A DNA stretch of 64,000 bases. It comes from Chloroflexota bacterium (GTDB taxonomy: Bacteria; Chloroflexota; Anaerolineae; Anaerolineales; UBA4823). Shown here piece after piece: positions 53,684-63,119 of this stretch. The notes beneath the pieces are model-generated. The model did not search any database. It saw only the letters and a list, made by a program, of their open reading frames with translations, and was not told the DNA's origin. The stretch is taken from assembly GCA_029265355.1 (NCBI GenBank), contig JAJUJL010000004.1, positions 1 through 64,000 on the forward strand, given 5' to 3'. Position numbers and translations under genes: made by a program. Numbering within the stretch: position 1 is the stretch's first letter; every line of letters starts with the position of its first letter.

Positions 53684-55006
53684 TCATACTCCGGAATATT
53701 CGCCACGGTTAGTCTCCGCAGGTTTGTGCTCATCCAGGTCGAACAGCGCCCGGGCCGCGGAAGAATATTCCACCGATTGGGTGCTGCCGGCGCTGGCGCG
53801 CAAGCGGGTGATGGGGGTGTGCAGCAGTTTCTTGACCAGCGCTTGGGTCAGCGCTTCCAATCGTTGGCGTTCGAACTCGCTCAGGTTTGGCATGCGCCGC
53901 AGGGTCTTTTCCAGTTCAGACTGGCGGATCAGCTCCGCTTGCTGACGCATGGCAGAGATGATCGGATAGATCTCCAGGGCTGACAGGTAGGCCTGGTATT
54001 CTTTGATCTCTTGCTCCAAAATTTGCTCCACCACGGGCACCTGGGCAGCGCGCTGCGCCAGGGAGTCCTCTAGCTGCTCGCTCAGGCTGTCAATATCGTA
54101 CAGGTGAACGCCTGGCAAATTTCTGGCTTGCTCATCCACGTCGCGCGGCACAGCAATGTCGATGATCACCAGCGGGCGATCCGGGCGCTGGCGCATGGCC
54201 AGCGCCAACATATCGGCATGCACCAGGACATGCGGCGCGCCGGTCGAGGCGATCAGGATGTCGGCTTGCTGCAGCGCCTGGGGCAGCATTTCGAAGGAGC
54301 CCGCCCGCGCCTGCCAGCGCTGCGCCAGGTTTTCCGCCCGCGCCGCTGTGCGATTGATGACCATTAGACGCGATACCCCGCGCTTGCGCAGCGCCTCTAC
54401 CGCCAGTTCCGCCATCTCACCAGCTCCCAGCACCAAAACCAGGGCAGTGTCCAGGTTCGGCACAGCTTTCTCTGCCAGCCGGGCAGCCAGCGAAGAGATC
54501 GAAGCCGGGTTCTGGCTGATGGCTGACTCGCTGCGAGCGCGTTTTCCAGCATGCAAAGCACTCTGAAACAGGCGTGAGAGCACAGGCCCCACAGCAGACT
54601 GGCTGCGCGCCAGCTCAAAGGCCTGCGTCACTTGCCCCAGGATCTGCGGTTCGCCCAATACCAGGGAGTCCAAACCGGCGGCCACCCGAAAGAGATGGCG
54701 CACAGCCTGTTCATCCTGATATCGGTACAGGTGGGGCGTGAAAAGCGCCGGGTCGACGTGTTGCACTTCGGCAAAAAAATTCTCCAACGCCGTGAAATCC
54801 GGCGTGGACGAGAGGGCATACATCTCGACCCGGTTGCAGGTCGATAGAATCACCATCTCGGAAACGGCTTGCGGTTGGGCGCCATGACCACAGCCCAGGC
54901 GCGCCAGCGCTGCCTTGACGCCAGCCTGGTCAAAGGCTAACTGCTCGCGCAGGCTCACATCCGCAGTCTGGTGGTTGAGGCCAAGACAAAGGATATGCAT
55001 GCTCAC
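53684..55006 (-). CDS. hemA: Glutamyl-tRNA reductase
   Basis: This 440-residue enzyme starts C5-pathway heme synthesis by reducing glutamyl-tRNA to glutamate-1-semialdehyde. Catalytic Cys57 is in STCNRVEMY, and the N-terminal GLNHQTADVSLREQLAF and the NADPH domain VLGAGEMAELAVEAL are clear. The GTG at 55006 overlaps the hemH stop by 4 bp; an ATG 6 bp later is also possible. The partner hemL is not in the window. Confidence 0.96.
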   Translation of the reverse strand: MSMHILCLGLNHQTADVSLREQLAFDQAGVKAALARLGCGHGAQPQAVSEMVILSTCNRVEMYALSSTPDFTALENFFAEVQHVDPALFTPHLYRYQDEQAVRHLFRVAAGLDSLVLGEPQILGQVTQAFELARSQSAVGPVLSRLFQSALHAGKRARSESAISQNPASISSLAARLAEKAVPNLDTALVLVLGAGEMAELAVEALRKRGVSRLMVINRTAARAENLAQRWQARAGSFEMLPQALQQADILIASTGAPHVLVHADMLALAMRQRPDRPLVIIDIAVPRDVDEQARNLPGVHLYDIDSLSEQLEDSLAQRAAQVPVVEQILEQEIKEYQAYLSALEIYPIISAMRQQAELIRQSELEKTLRRMPNLSEFERQRLEALTQALVKKLLHTPITRLRASAGSTQSVEYSSAARALFDLDEHKPAETNRGEYSGV

Positions 55007-55956
55007 GCCTCCGCATACAGGGTAGGCAGCCGACTGACTACCAAGTCGGCCAAGGCCTGGATAAATTTCTCCCCATCATTCAACGAGGGGATCCGCTCCA
55101 GCCGCATACCATGCCGGGCTGCCAGGGCGCGCGCGGCGATATCCAGATCGTAGAGAATTTCAACGTGGTCGCACACAAAACCCACTGGCGCGATCAAGAC
55201 CTGGGTCTCGCCAGCCCTGGCCAATTCCACGATGACATCCTCGATAGCTGGCCCCAGCCATGCCTCCGCGCTCTGGCCGGCGCTCTGGAAACAGAACCGC
55301 CAACGATCATCTGGCAATCCCAGGCGGCGAGCGACCAGCGCTGCGGTCTGCATCAACTGCTCCGCATAGGGGTCGCCCAGAGCCAGGATGCGCTGAGGCA
55401 GGCTGTGAGCAGAAAAGACGATATACGGGTCGCCGCCTGGAAAGAGGTTGCGTCCCGCCAGCACATTGTCCGCCAGGGCTTCGATCAACAGCGGTTGGTC
55501 GTGCCAGGCTTCAACTTCACGAAACTCGATCGGCGTTTCCAGCTCAACCAGGGCTTCCTCCAGGCGCGCAAAATACGCTCCCGTGCTCAATCGTGAGCTG
55601 TGCGGCGCCATCACCATTGCGATCGCCTGGCGAATGCCATCGTGCGCCATGCACGCTACCGCCTCGCGGATGCGCGGCTCCCAGTGGCGCATGCCCACGT
55701 AGGTCTTGAATTCAATGCCATGCCCAGAAAAATCTTGATTAAGCTTGCTCTGCAGGGCAGCCGCCTGCTGCTTGGTCAAATCCAGCAAAGGTGAGCGCCC
55801 ACCGATCTCGATATATCGCTGGCGGATTTCTTCGACCAGTTCTGGCGGGGTTGCCCGCCCGCCGCGAATATCCAACAGATACTCCCCCAAGTCATCCACA
55901 TTTTCCGGGCTGCCGTACGCCATTAACAAAACACCGATCCGCCGAGTATCTGACAT
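55003..55956 (-). CDS. hemH: Ferrochelatase (coproporphyrin ferrochelatase type)
   Basis: This 317-residue enzyme inserts Fe2+. Active-site His184 (FSAHSLP), CFQSAGQSAEAWLGP and the metal-site Glu region GFVCDHVEILYD are visible. The neighbouring chdC implies that its substrate is coproporphyrin III (CpfC activity). It starts at ATG 55956 with AAGGAG 12 bp upstream; an in-frame ORF extends to 56178 without a site. Confidence 0.96.
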   Translation of the reverse strand: MSDTRRIGVLLMAYGSPENVDDLGEYLLDIRGGRATPPELVEEIRQRYIEIGGRSPLLDLTKQQAAALQSKLNQDFSGHGIEFKTYVGMRHWEPRIREAVACMAHDGIRQAIAMVMAPHSSRLSTGAYFARLEEALVELETPIEFREVEAWHDQPLLIEALADNVLAGRNLFPGGDPYIVFSAHSLPQRILALGDPYAEQLMQTAALVARRLGLPDDRWRFCFQSAGQSAEAWLGPAIEDVIVELARAGETQVLIAPVGFVCDHVEILYDLDIAARALAARHGMRLERIPSLNDGEKFIQALADLVVSRLPTLYAEA

Positions 55957-56026
55957 TTGTCGATTTCGCTCCTTAGAAAGGGTCTCCGAGATGCCTGGCC
56001 TCATTGCTTGAGGAGCCTGGTCTGAG

Positions 56027-56713
56027 TTACCAGGCCCACAGGGAGAGAATTTCTTCTTCAGGGTGGTGCATAACGGTGTAAAGAGGCGTGTCCCTGAGGG
56101 TATAGCGCCGCGCCTCGCTGCCGCGCAGTTCCTGCACCAGCTCAGAGAAAAGCGACAGGTCTTCCGTTTCGTACACAACGATAAACTCTTGGTCCTGCAA
56201 TCCGCTGGAATATAGCAACAATTGTTCGATCTGGGGATACTGCTTGCCGATGCGAATGTGCTCGTTCATCATCCCCTGGCGAGCTTCACGGCTCATCAGG
56301 TACCATTCGGTGGTCTTGACGAAGGGATAGATCACCAGGTAGGGTTTGCGATGCGGGGCGAATGGGTCGATCTCCTGGCTGGAACGGGTTTTGGTGTATT
56401 GCGAAGGTCGAGTTAACCCCCAATACACCTGCCGAGGAACAACGAAGCTGCGCAGCGAGTTGCCTGCCCGGGCAAAAGAGGCAAAAAAGCGGCCAGGGGT
56501 GGTTGGATCGTTGGCCTCAAGGCTGGTCCACAGCATGAAATCTGCACCAACCTGGGCGGGGTAAACCTGGTACAGTTCAACCTGGCTCACCTGGCGCAGA
56601 GCATTCAACCAATCGCGGATGAGCTGGCGCCGTTTGCCAGATTCGAGTTGAAAAAAAGGAATCTCGAAGGAAAAAAAAGCAAAATGACTCAACAGGCGAG
56701 ATACCTGCTCCAC
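56027..56713 (-). CDS. chdC: Coproheme decarboxylase ChdC (HemQ)
   Basis: This 228-residue chlorite-dismutase-like protein has the ChdC-type YPFVKTTEWYLM (Tyr129, Lys133) and the heme-side His152 in EHIRIGKQYP, followed by QDQEFIVVYETEDLSLF. It converts coproheme to heme b using peroxide. It starts at GTG 56713 with GGAG 9 bp upstream and is the first gene of the heme operon. Confidence 0.93.
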   Translation of the reverse strand: MEQVSRLLSHFAFFSFEIPFFQLESGKRRQLIRDWLNALRQVSQVELYQVYPAQVGADFMLWTSLEANDPTTPGRFFASFARAGNSLRSFVVPRQVYWGLTRPSQYTKTRSSQEIDPFAPHRKPYLVIYPFVKTTEWYLMSREARQGMMNEHIRIGKQYPQIEQLLLYSSGLQDQEFIVVYETEDLSLFSELVQELRGSEARRYTLRDTPLYTVMHHPEEEILSLWAW

Positions 56714-56808
56714 GGGCTGCCTCTCCAGGATGCAGTTTAGCTGTCGTTGAAGCGCTGACCACGCCCGGCAGCTTGATCCTGTGCTTAGTGTACCGAAAGC
56801 AGCAAAAT

Positions 56809-56824
56809 AAACCTACGCAGGTTT
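56809..56824 (-). terminator. Weak terminator after plsC
   Basis: AAACCT-GCGT-AGGTTT, read on the minus strand, is followed by ATTTTG. It lies 42 bp past the plsC stop and may separate plsC from the heme operon, though with only 6 bp it would be leaky. Confidence 0.4.
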
Positions 56825-56865
56825 TTTATAGTTTCGATGAGCAGTTTATGAGAATATGGCGCAAA

Positions 56866-57546
56866 TTACGCGCTTTGAGCAGACTCTTGGAGCAGGGAGC
56901 GCAGGCGTGGATGCTCAGCGTAAACGCCGCGATAATCCGAAGGCAAAAGGGCGGCGATGCGGCACATGATCTCGTCGGTGTATTCCCTAAGCTGCTTCTC
57001 ACGTTCACGGTTGTTCAATGGCGGCAGTGAAAAAGGCTTGCCAATGCGCACAACCAGCCGCGGGCGCTGCAGGCGCCGTAGTTGAGCAACGACCAGGTCA
57101 TCTTCGGTTCCCGTAACGGCTACAGGAATCACGGGCACTCCTGATCGGGCTGCCAGGTAACCTGCTCCAGACCAGCCCTGGAGCAAGGCGCGAGTCCGGC
57201 TGCGCGTCCCTTCCGGAGCGATGACCATAGCGCCGCCATTCTTTAATTGGCTTAACACCCTGCGCAGCGCGCTGAAGTCAGCGTTGAAGCGATCGATAAA
57301 CGTGGCATCCAGGATTTTTGCCAGCCAGCGCAGTAGCGGATATTTCCGATATTTTTCTGCTACCAGCATCACGACATCGTCACGTTTTAAGAGATAATAA
57401 ACCAGTACGCCATCCAGCCGGCCCAGATGATTGGACGCGGCAATAAACGCCCCCTCTTTGGGCACGTTTTCCAGTCCTATCACTTCCACTCGTGTGAAAA
57501 AACGTACGCAGAGGTTGATGAGAGCGCGCACCAGGCGATACAGCAT
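56866..57546 (-). CDS. plsC: 1-acyl-sn-glycerol-3-phosphate acyltransferase-like protein
   Basis: This 226-residue acyltransferase has the HX4D motif NHLGRLD, the substrate motif PEGTRSRT and VPVIPVAVTGTEDD. It acylates lysophosphatidate at the membrane to form phosphatidate. A membrane-proximal hydrophobic N-terminus (LYRLVRALINLCVRFF) is present. It is expressed from a promoter divergent from dnaN. Confidence 0.92.
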   Translation of the reverse strand: MLYRLVRALINLCVRFFTRVEVIGLENVPKEGAFIAASNHLGRLDGVLVYYLLKRDDVVMLVAEKYRKYPLLRWLAKILDATFIDRFNADFSALRRVLSQLKNGGAMVIAPEGTRSRTRALLQGWSGAGYLAARSGVPVIPVAVTGTEDDLVVAQLRRLQRPRLVVRIGKPFSLPPLNNREREKQLREYTDEIMCRIAALLPSDYRGVYAEHPRLRSLLQESAQSA

Positions 57547-57605
57547 ATTGGCTTTCCAGGGAGAGGGATACCTTGTGCTTTTTCAAAGCATGGCAGGCTG
57601 CATAA

Positions 57606-57634
57606 AGTATACCATCGCGGTTTTTTCTTGGCAA
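57606..57634 (-). promoter_or_regulatory. plsC promoter, -35 overlapping the dnaN -35
   Basis: TTGCCA (complement of 57629-57634) and TATACT (complement of 57606-57611) are separated by 17 bp. The -35 shares five bases with the dnaN -35 on the other strand. The predicted start is near 57599. Confidence 0.75.
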
Positions 57635-57656
57635 AACTGGGGGGACGTTGTATACT
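57628..57656 (+). promoter_or_regulatory. dnaN promoter
   Basis: TTGGCA (57628-57633) and TATACT (57651-57656) are separated by exactly 17 bp. The predicted start near 57663 gives a leader of about 34 nt before the dnaN ATG. Confidence 0.8.
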
Positions 57657-57696
57657 CTATCGAGCGAAAATACTCATGATTGGGAGGGTGCGCCTG

Positions 57697-58830
57697 ATGA
57701 AAATATCCGTGCTACAAGAAAACCTCGCTCATGGCCTGAGCATTGTTTCTCGCGCAGTATCTTCACGCAGTACATTGCCTGTACTGGCAAATGTCTTGAT
57801 TGCGACGGATGAGGGCCGGCTGCGCCTGTCAGCCACGAACCTGGAACTGGGCATCACCTGTTGGATCGGCGCCAAGATCCAAGAAGAAGGATCGACCACA
57901 GTTCCGGCGCGCACGTTCACCGAGCTGGTCTCTACACTGACCGATAAACAGGTGGACATGAACCTGAATGTGCGCACCCAGACCTTGAACGTACGCTGCG
58001 GCGCTTCCAACACCGATCTGAAATGTATCGACGCTCAGGAATTTCCTCCCATGCCTGTGCCCGATCTTTCAGATGGCATCCAAATCAACGTTGCCGACTT
58101 GAAAGAAATGATCCAGCAAGTGGCCTTCGCCGCTTCCACAGATGACGCCCGCCCCATCTTGACCGGTGTGCAGGTGAGTTTGAACGGCAACCGCATCACC
58201 CTTTCCGCCGCCGATGGCTTTCGCCTGTCAGTGCGCCATGCCGAGCTATCCAGCGCGGTACCCAACCCGGTCAGCGCTGTCATCCCGGCGCGCGCCCTGG
58301 TGGAACTCTCTCGCATTGCCACCGATGGCGAGCAGGTGGTGACGATGATCTTGCCGCCGGGAAGGAGCCAGGTGATCTTCCGCACACGCGATACCGAGTT
58401 GGTTTCACAGCTCATCGACGGTGTTTTCCCCGACCTGGTGCAGTTGATCCCCAAGTCGTATCGCACGCGCGCTTTGCTCTCCACTGCGTCTTTCTTGAAA
58501 GCCTGCAAACAGGCTGAGATCTTTGCTCGGGAAGGCTCGCGCATCGCCCGCCTGAACGTGCAGGCTGGCGGAGAAATGCAACCCGGCACAGTCGAGATCA
58601 CCGGGCAATCCGAAGAAACCGGCCACAACCAAACGGTGATCGATGCCAGCGTGGAAGGCAGCTCGCAAATGATCGCCTTCAATGTGCGATTCCTGCGCGA
58701 GGCATTGGATGTGATCAAGACACCCAACGTGGCTCTGGAAACCAATTCGGATACCAGCCCAGGCGTCTTGCGCCCGGTGGGCGAGGAAAGCTTTGTGCAC
58801 GTCATCATGCCGATGCACGTGAGCAATTAG
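57697..58830 (+). CDS. dnaN: DNA polymerase III beta subunit (sliding clamp)
   Basis: This 377-residue clamp has three repeated domains; MKISVLQENLAHGLSIVSRAV opens domain 1 and VHVIMPMHVSN ends with the usual P-M-R-like tail (PMHVSN, slightly altered). SSRSTLPVLANVLI and DARPILTGVQ are conserved regions. It starts at ATG 57697 with GGGAGGG; the in-frame ORF to 57427 is antisense to plsC. It is not next to dnaA or an origin cluster. The next gene follows after 9 bp. Confidence 0.95.
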   Translation: MKISVLQENLAHGLSIVSRAVSSRSTLPVLANVLIATDEGRLRLSATNLELGITCWIGAKIQEEGSTTVPARTFTELVSTLTDKQVDMNLNVRTQTLNVRCGASNTDLKCIDAQEFPPMPVPDLSDGIQINVADLKEMIQQVAFAASTDDARPILTGVQVSLNGNRITLSAADGFRLSVRHAELSSAVPNPVSAVIPARALVELSRIATDGEQVVTMILPPGRSQVIFRTRDTELVSQLIDGVFPDLVQLIPKSYRTRALLSTASFLKACKQAEIFAREGSRIARLNVQAGGEMQPGTVEITGQSEETGHNQTVIDASVEGSSQMIAFNVRFLREALDVIKTPNVALETNSDTSPGVLRPVGEESFVHVIMPMHVSN

Positions 58831-58839
58831 CTCGATGGT

Positions 58840-61167
58840 ATGACCCTGCCTCCACCCTCTACCGATCGCACGCTCAACATCTACCTGTCCCTGGCACAAT
58901 ATCCCATCCTGAGCAGCAAAATTCGCGCCCGCATGCGGCGCGAATTATTTCAAAGGGGGGTGATCAGCCAGCAAGCCTTCGAATCGGAGGTGCGCGACAA
59001 GGCCATCCGCTCACAAGCGCTGGAAGGTTTGCACAACCCGTTTGCCGAGGAGCCGGCGGATGTGTGGGAAACGCGCCTGTCGCGCGTGCGCGATCACCTC
59101 ACCGATTTCTATTTTGCCTATAACCTGCCCTACGACCTGTTCGAACAAATCGTGCGCGAGGTGCTCAGCGAACGCGGCAGCGAAGAGCGGGAGACGCTGG
59201 TATCGTTCAATCCTGAGCTCGCGCCGCAAAGTATGCTTTTCGAGCACGGGCTGGCGCTGGAGAACCTCCCCCCAGAAGAGCGCCAACATGCCGAAGCGCG
59301 CTTGCGTGAGATCAAAGTGGTGCTCATTCGCACCCTGATCAGCGACCAGCTCGCTTACGTCAACATCGCCAAAGACTGGTTTACGATCAGCGACCTGTAT
59401 AAAATCCGCGAGCGCAAGATTGGACAAGGAAAAATCGGCGGCAAAGCCGCTGGTATGCTGCTGGCAGCTCGCATCCTGGTGGAAGCTGGCGACGATGAGA
59501 TACGCGCTTGCCTGCGCATCCCCGAATCGTTCTTCATCGGCGCTGACATCACCTACGCCTTCATGAGCATGAATAATTTGATGTCGTGGGCGGACCAAAA
59601 ATACAAGACCGAAGAACAAATTCGCGCCGAGTATCCGCTTCTGCAGCAAGAATTCTTGAAAGGCGAGCTGCCCGCCGATGTGGTCTCCCAACTGCGCGTC
59701 ATGCTGGACTTCATCGGCAAGCAACCGCTCATCGTGCGTTCATCCAGCCTGCTGGAAGACAACTTCGGCACCTCCTTTGCCGGAAAATACGAAAGCCATT
59801 TTTGCCCGAACCAGGGCTCTGTGGAGGAAAACCTGCATGCCCTGACCCAAGCCATTATGCGCATCTATGCCAGCATCCTCAACCCAGACGCCCTGCTCTA
59901 CCGGCGGGCTAAAGGTCTGCAGGATTATGACGAGCGCATGGCCATCTTGATTCAGGTCGTGCAAGGCGAGCGCTACGAGCGTTACTTCCTGCCCCACGCG
60001 GCGGGAGTCGCTTTCAGCCGCAACTTGTATCGTTGGTCGCCTCAGATCCGCCGGGAAGATGGCTTTTTGCGCCTGGTATGGGGTCTGGGGACACGCGCTG
60101 TTGAGCGGGTCGGCAATGATTACCCCCGCCTGGTCGCCCTCAGCCACCCCTTGCTGCACCCTGCCGCATCCTCAAAGGAAATTCGGCGTTACTCACAGCA
60201 GTATGTGGATCTGATCGACTTACAAGAGAACCGCTTCGCCACCCTGCCAATCGAGGCGGTGCTGACCGCGCGCTACCCGGTGCTGCGCTATCTGGCGCAG
60301 GTTGATCAAGGTGGTTACCTTGCTCCGCTGCGCACGGTGCTCATGGATCGCGACCACAATCCGTTAGTACTGACTTTCGATGGCTTGCTGCGCCGCACCC
60401 CCCTGGCGGCGCGCATGCGCAAGATGCTGCAGCTCCTGGAAAAACATTACCGCTCTCCAGTGGACACCGAATTTACAGCACATATCCCGGACCCATCTGC
60501 GGTGCAGCCTGAGATCGAAATCTCATTGCTCCAATGCCGCCCACAAAGCCACCTGAGAGAGGTGGACGCCCGCCTGCCCCAGCCACTGAGCGAGGAGAAT
60601 ATCATTTTCTCTACCCGACGTATGGCGCCGCGCGGCCGCCTGGAGCACATTGATTACGTCATGTTCATTTCACCCGAAGGCTATTTTGCCCTGCCCACGC
60701 CCGCCGCTCGCGCCAACCTCATCCAGGCAATCAGTAAATTGAACAAAGCGCTGGAGGGCAGGGCATTCATCTCCGTGGGACCTGGACGGTGGGGCACATC
60801 CAATCCAGACCTTGGCATCCATATCGGCTATGGCGATGTGTACAATACCCGGGCTTTGATCGAACTGGCCGGTAAAGGAATCGGCGAAGCGCCAGAAGCC
60901 TCCTTTGGCACACACTTCTTTCAAGACCTGGTCGAATCTCAAATTTATCCGCTGGCAATCTACCTGGATGACCCAGACGTGGTGCTCAAGCGAAGTTTTT
61001 TCTACGATACCCCCAACCACGCAGCAGAATTTCTGACAGGGGATCCTCCCATCCCCGAATGCCTGCGATTGATCAAAGTGGATGATTTCCGACCAGGTCA
61101 CCACCTGGAAATTGTCATGGATGATGAAGAAGCTGGTCGCACCGTCGCCTTCCTGGCTGCAAACTGA
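58840..61167 (+). CDS. PEP/pyruvate-binding (PPDK N-domain) protein
   Basis: This 775-residue protein has a central PPDK/PEP-synthase ATP-grasp domain: GGKAAGMLLAARIL (like the glycine-rich start), FIGKQPLIVRSSSLLEDNFGTSFAGKYES and later LQCRPQSH. The phosphohistidine swivel domain and the PEP-binding TIM barrel of true PEP synthases are missing. The N-terminal 190 residues and C-terminal 190 residues (GPGRWGTSNPDLGIH) are specific to this group. It may phosphorylate or sense a small molecule. Operon with dnaN. Confidence 0.88.
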   Translation: MTLPPPSTDRTLNIYLSLAQYPILSSKIRARMRRELFQRGVISQQAFESEVRDKAIRSQALEGLHNPFAEEPADVWETRLSRVRDHLTDFYFAYNLPYDLFEQIVREVLSERGSEERETLVSFNPELAPQSMLFEHGLALENLPPEERQHAEARLREIKVVLIRTLISDQLAYVNIAKDWFTISDLYKIRERKIGQGKIGGKAAGMLLAARILVEAGDDEIRACLRIPESFFIGADITYAFMSMNNLMSWADQKYKTEEQIRAEYPLLQQEFLKGELPADVVSQLRVMLDFIGKQPLIVRSSSLLEDNFGTSFAGKYESHFCPNQGSVEENLHALTQAIMRIYASILNPDALLYRRAKGLQDYDERMAILIQVVQGERYERYFLPHAAGVAFSRNLYRWSPQIRREDGFLRLVWGLGTRAVERVGNDYPRLVALSHPLLHPAASSKEIRRYSQQYVDLIDLQENRFATLPIEAVLTARYPVLRYLAQVDQGGYLAPLRTVLMDRDHNPLVLTFDGLLRRTPLAARMRKMLQLLEKHYRSPVDTEFTAHIPDPSAVQPEIEISLLQCRPQSHLREVDARLPQPLSEENIIFSTRRMAPRGRLEHIDYVMFISPEGYFALPTPAARANLIQAISKLNKALEGRAFISVGPGRWGTSNPDLGIHIGYGDVYNTRALIELAGKGIGEAPEASFGTHFFQDLVESQIYPLAIYLDDPDVVLKRSFFYDTPNHAAEFLTGDPPIPECLRLIKVDDFRPGHHLEIVMDDEEAGRTVAFLAAN

Positions 61168-61206
61168 GCTTTGTCTCTGCCAATATCCTATGCTTTGGGA
61201 ATCAAC

Positions 61207-61875
61207 ATGAAAAAATTTGTCGCTGTCGCTGGAAACATCGGTGTCGGGAAATCCACGCTGGTCGGATTGTTGTGCGCAAGGCTTGGCTGGCAGCCATTTT
61301 ATGAACCAGTCAGCGAGAATCCCTACCTGGAAGATTTCTATGCCGATATGCGCGCCTGGGCGTTTCACTCGCAGATTTTCTTTCTCACCAACCGGCTGCG
61401 CGCTCACCGCCAGCTCCTGGATCATCCCACCTCGGTCATCCAGGACCGCACCGTGTACGAGGATGCTGAAATCTTTGCCCGCAACCTGCACCTCCAGGGA
61501 CTCATCTCTAATCGGGATTTCAACGCTTATTGGGATCTCTACCAGGTGCTGACCGATTTCTTGCCCCCGCCCGACCTGGTGGTTTACCTGCGCGCCTCCG
61601 TGCCCACATTGCTGGCGCGCATCCACCGGCGCGGCCGAGACTATGAGCGCCAAATCAGCCCGCAATACCTGGAGCAGATCAATGGCCTGTACGAATCCTG
61701 GATCAGCCACTTCAGCCTATGCCCCAGCCTGATCGTGCCCGCCGACGATCTAGATTACGTAGCCCATTCAGGACATTTGGAGCTGGTAGTGCGCAAAATT
61801 CAAGAAAAATTGACCGGAAAAGAAGAAGTGGTATTCGATCCCGATGAAGTAAACGGCAGCCTTATTCCGAAATGA
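61207..61875 (+). CDS. Deoxynucleoside kinase
   Basis: This 222-residue kinase of the dNK/dCK-like family has a P-loop GNIGVGKST, the ERS-like region QDRTVYEDAEIFA and a lid-like RIHRRGRDYE. It phosphorylates deoxynucleosides for salvage. It starts at ATG 61207; a TTG 36 bp earlier (61171) is possible but the site is poorer. It overlaps the convergent DUF697 gene by 14 bp. Confidence 0.92.
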   Translation: MKKFVAVAGNIGVGKSTLVGLLCARLGWQPFYEPVSENPYLEDFYADMRAWAFHSQIFFLTNRLRAHRQLLDHPTSVIQDRTVYEDAEIFARNLHLQGLISNRDFNAYWDLYQVLTDFLPPPDLVVYLRASVPTLLARIHRRGRDYERQISPQYLEQINGLYESWISHFSLCPSLIVPADDLDYVAHSGHLELVVRKIQEKLTGKEEVVFDPDEVNGSLIPK

Positions 61876-63100
61876 GCGCCTCGAGGGCAGCTCCGCAGTA
61901 CTGGCAGAAACGGGCATCCTGGGCGCTCGTCTTACCACACTGCGGGCAGACGCGCGGGATGGCTGGCGTTAGCTCCTTCGGAGCGGCTCCGCCTGGCTCG
62001 ACGCGCGGCAGTTCCGCTTCCAGTTGAGGCGCAGGCTGTTTGGGTTTGCGCCAGGGCAAACCCGGAAGTTTCAACCTGGGCAAGGCAAACTTGCGCCTGG
62101 GCCGCGGCAATTTTGCGATCAAACTCTGGGCGAGCTCGCGTCCCCGTTGAAAGGCCTGTGTGGATAACTGACGCATTTGTTCCCGGTTGACGTGTCTTCC
62201 CGTCAAGTACCATTGCAGCACAGCATGCCCCACCACATACGTGCCAGAATAGGCCACCGCCGCCTTGGGAACAATCCCCCAGGCGGGCACTAATCCCACC
62301 AGCATGCGCGCCAACTGACGCCAGAAGAATCCGCTGCCCAGGACACCGCCAAACTCCGTCACATAATCCTGCCAGCGGGTAGACATACCCAACGCCAGGC
62401 CCAGTTTGTATACCAGAAAAGCCTGTGACTTGGTCAAGACCACCATGTCCGCCACATTCAAGGGGATGTCTAAAACCGGCACAACCTCTGCCAACCCGGT
62501 GCTGATCGCATAAGCGGCGTTCGAGAAACAGGTATCCTGCACCAACTCACGCGCAACCGCCGAGCGAAAGAGCGGGTATTTGCGTGCCAGGGCCAACAGG
62601 TTACCTGGCAGCAGGCTCATCACGGCTGGCACGAAGGTGGCGCGCAGGAATTCGGCTGCTTGAGGAGAACCATGCACCACCCGCCGATGACGCCAGCTCT
62701 GCCAGCCAGGGGTAATAGGCAGCCCTGCTTCTCCAATGCTTTCTGAAGGCGGCGAGGGTTGCACCACCACCAGCAGGTTGCGATCCTGGTCGGTCCACAG
62801 GCGCGCCAACTCCCGCTCCGCTGCCAGGTTTTCTGATGTCGGCGTAGTCAGCAAGATAATCAAATCCACCGCGCCCAGTTCACGGGCTTGCTCCAGGTTA
62901 AGCAGCATCAGCGGCGATTCGACCCGCACCTGGGGTCGCTCAGGATCCACGCGCATCGCCTCTGCCAGGGTGAGTAAGCCAGAGCGATCATTGCTCACCA
63001 GGCTGATGTGCAATGGTTGCAACGCCTCTTCCTGCAGCGGGCGCAGATCAAACTCTTTGACGTTCGTCCAAATGGTGCCGAGGTCTTTCAAACCTGCCAT
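61862..63100 (-). CDS. DUF697 protein with C-terminal zinc ribbon
   Basis: This 412-residue protein has a GTPase-like N-terminal half without a P-loop, then a DUF697-type hydrophobic segment (about 205-300, with VPVLDIPLNVADMVVLTK and GTYVVGHAVLQWYL). A basic Pro-rich linker and a zinc ribbon (CPQCGKTSAQDARFCQYCG) follow. It probably sits at the membrane. Function unknown. It is convergent with the deoxynucleoside kinase. Confidence 0.85.
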   Translation of the reverse strand: MAGLKDLGTIWTNVKEFDLRPLQEEALQPLHISLVSNDRSGLLTLAEAMRVDPERPQVRVESPLMLLNLEQARELGAVDLIILLTTPTSENLAAERELARLWTDQDRNLLVVVQPSPPSESIGEAGLPITPGWQSWRHRRVVHGSPQAAEFLRATFVPAVMSLLPGNLLALARKYPLFRSAVARELVQDTCFSNAAYAISTGLAEVVPVLDIPLNVADMVVLTKSQAFLVYKLGLALGMSTRWQDYVTEFGGVLGSGFFWRQLARMLVGLVPAWGIVPKAAVAYSGTYVVGHAVLQWYLTGRHVNREQMRQLSTQAFQRGRELAQSLIAKLPRPRRKFALPRLKLPGLPWRKPKQPAPQLEAELPRVEPGGAAPKELTPAIPRVCPQCGKTSAQDARFCQYCGAALEALISE

Positions 63101-63119
63101 ACTGACTTATTGTACCGCG

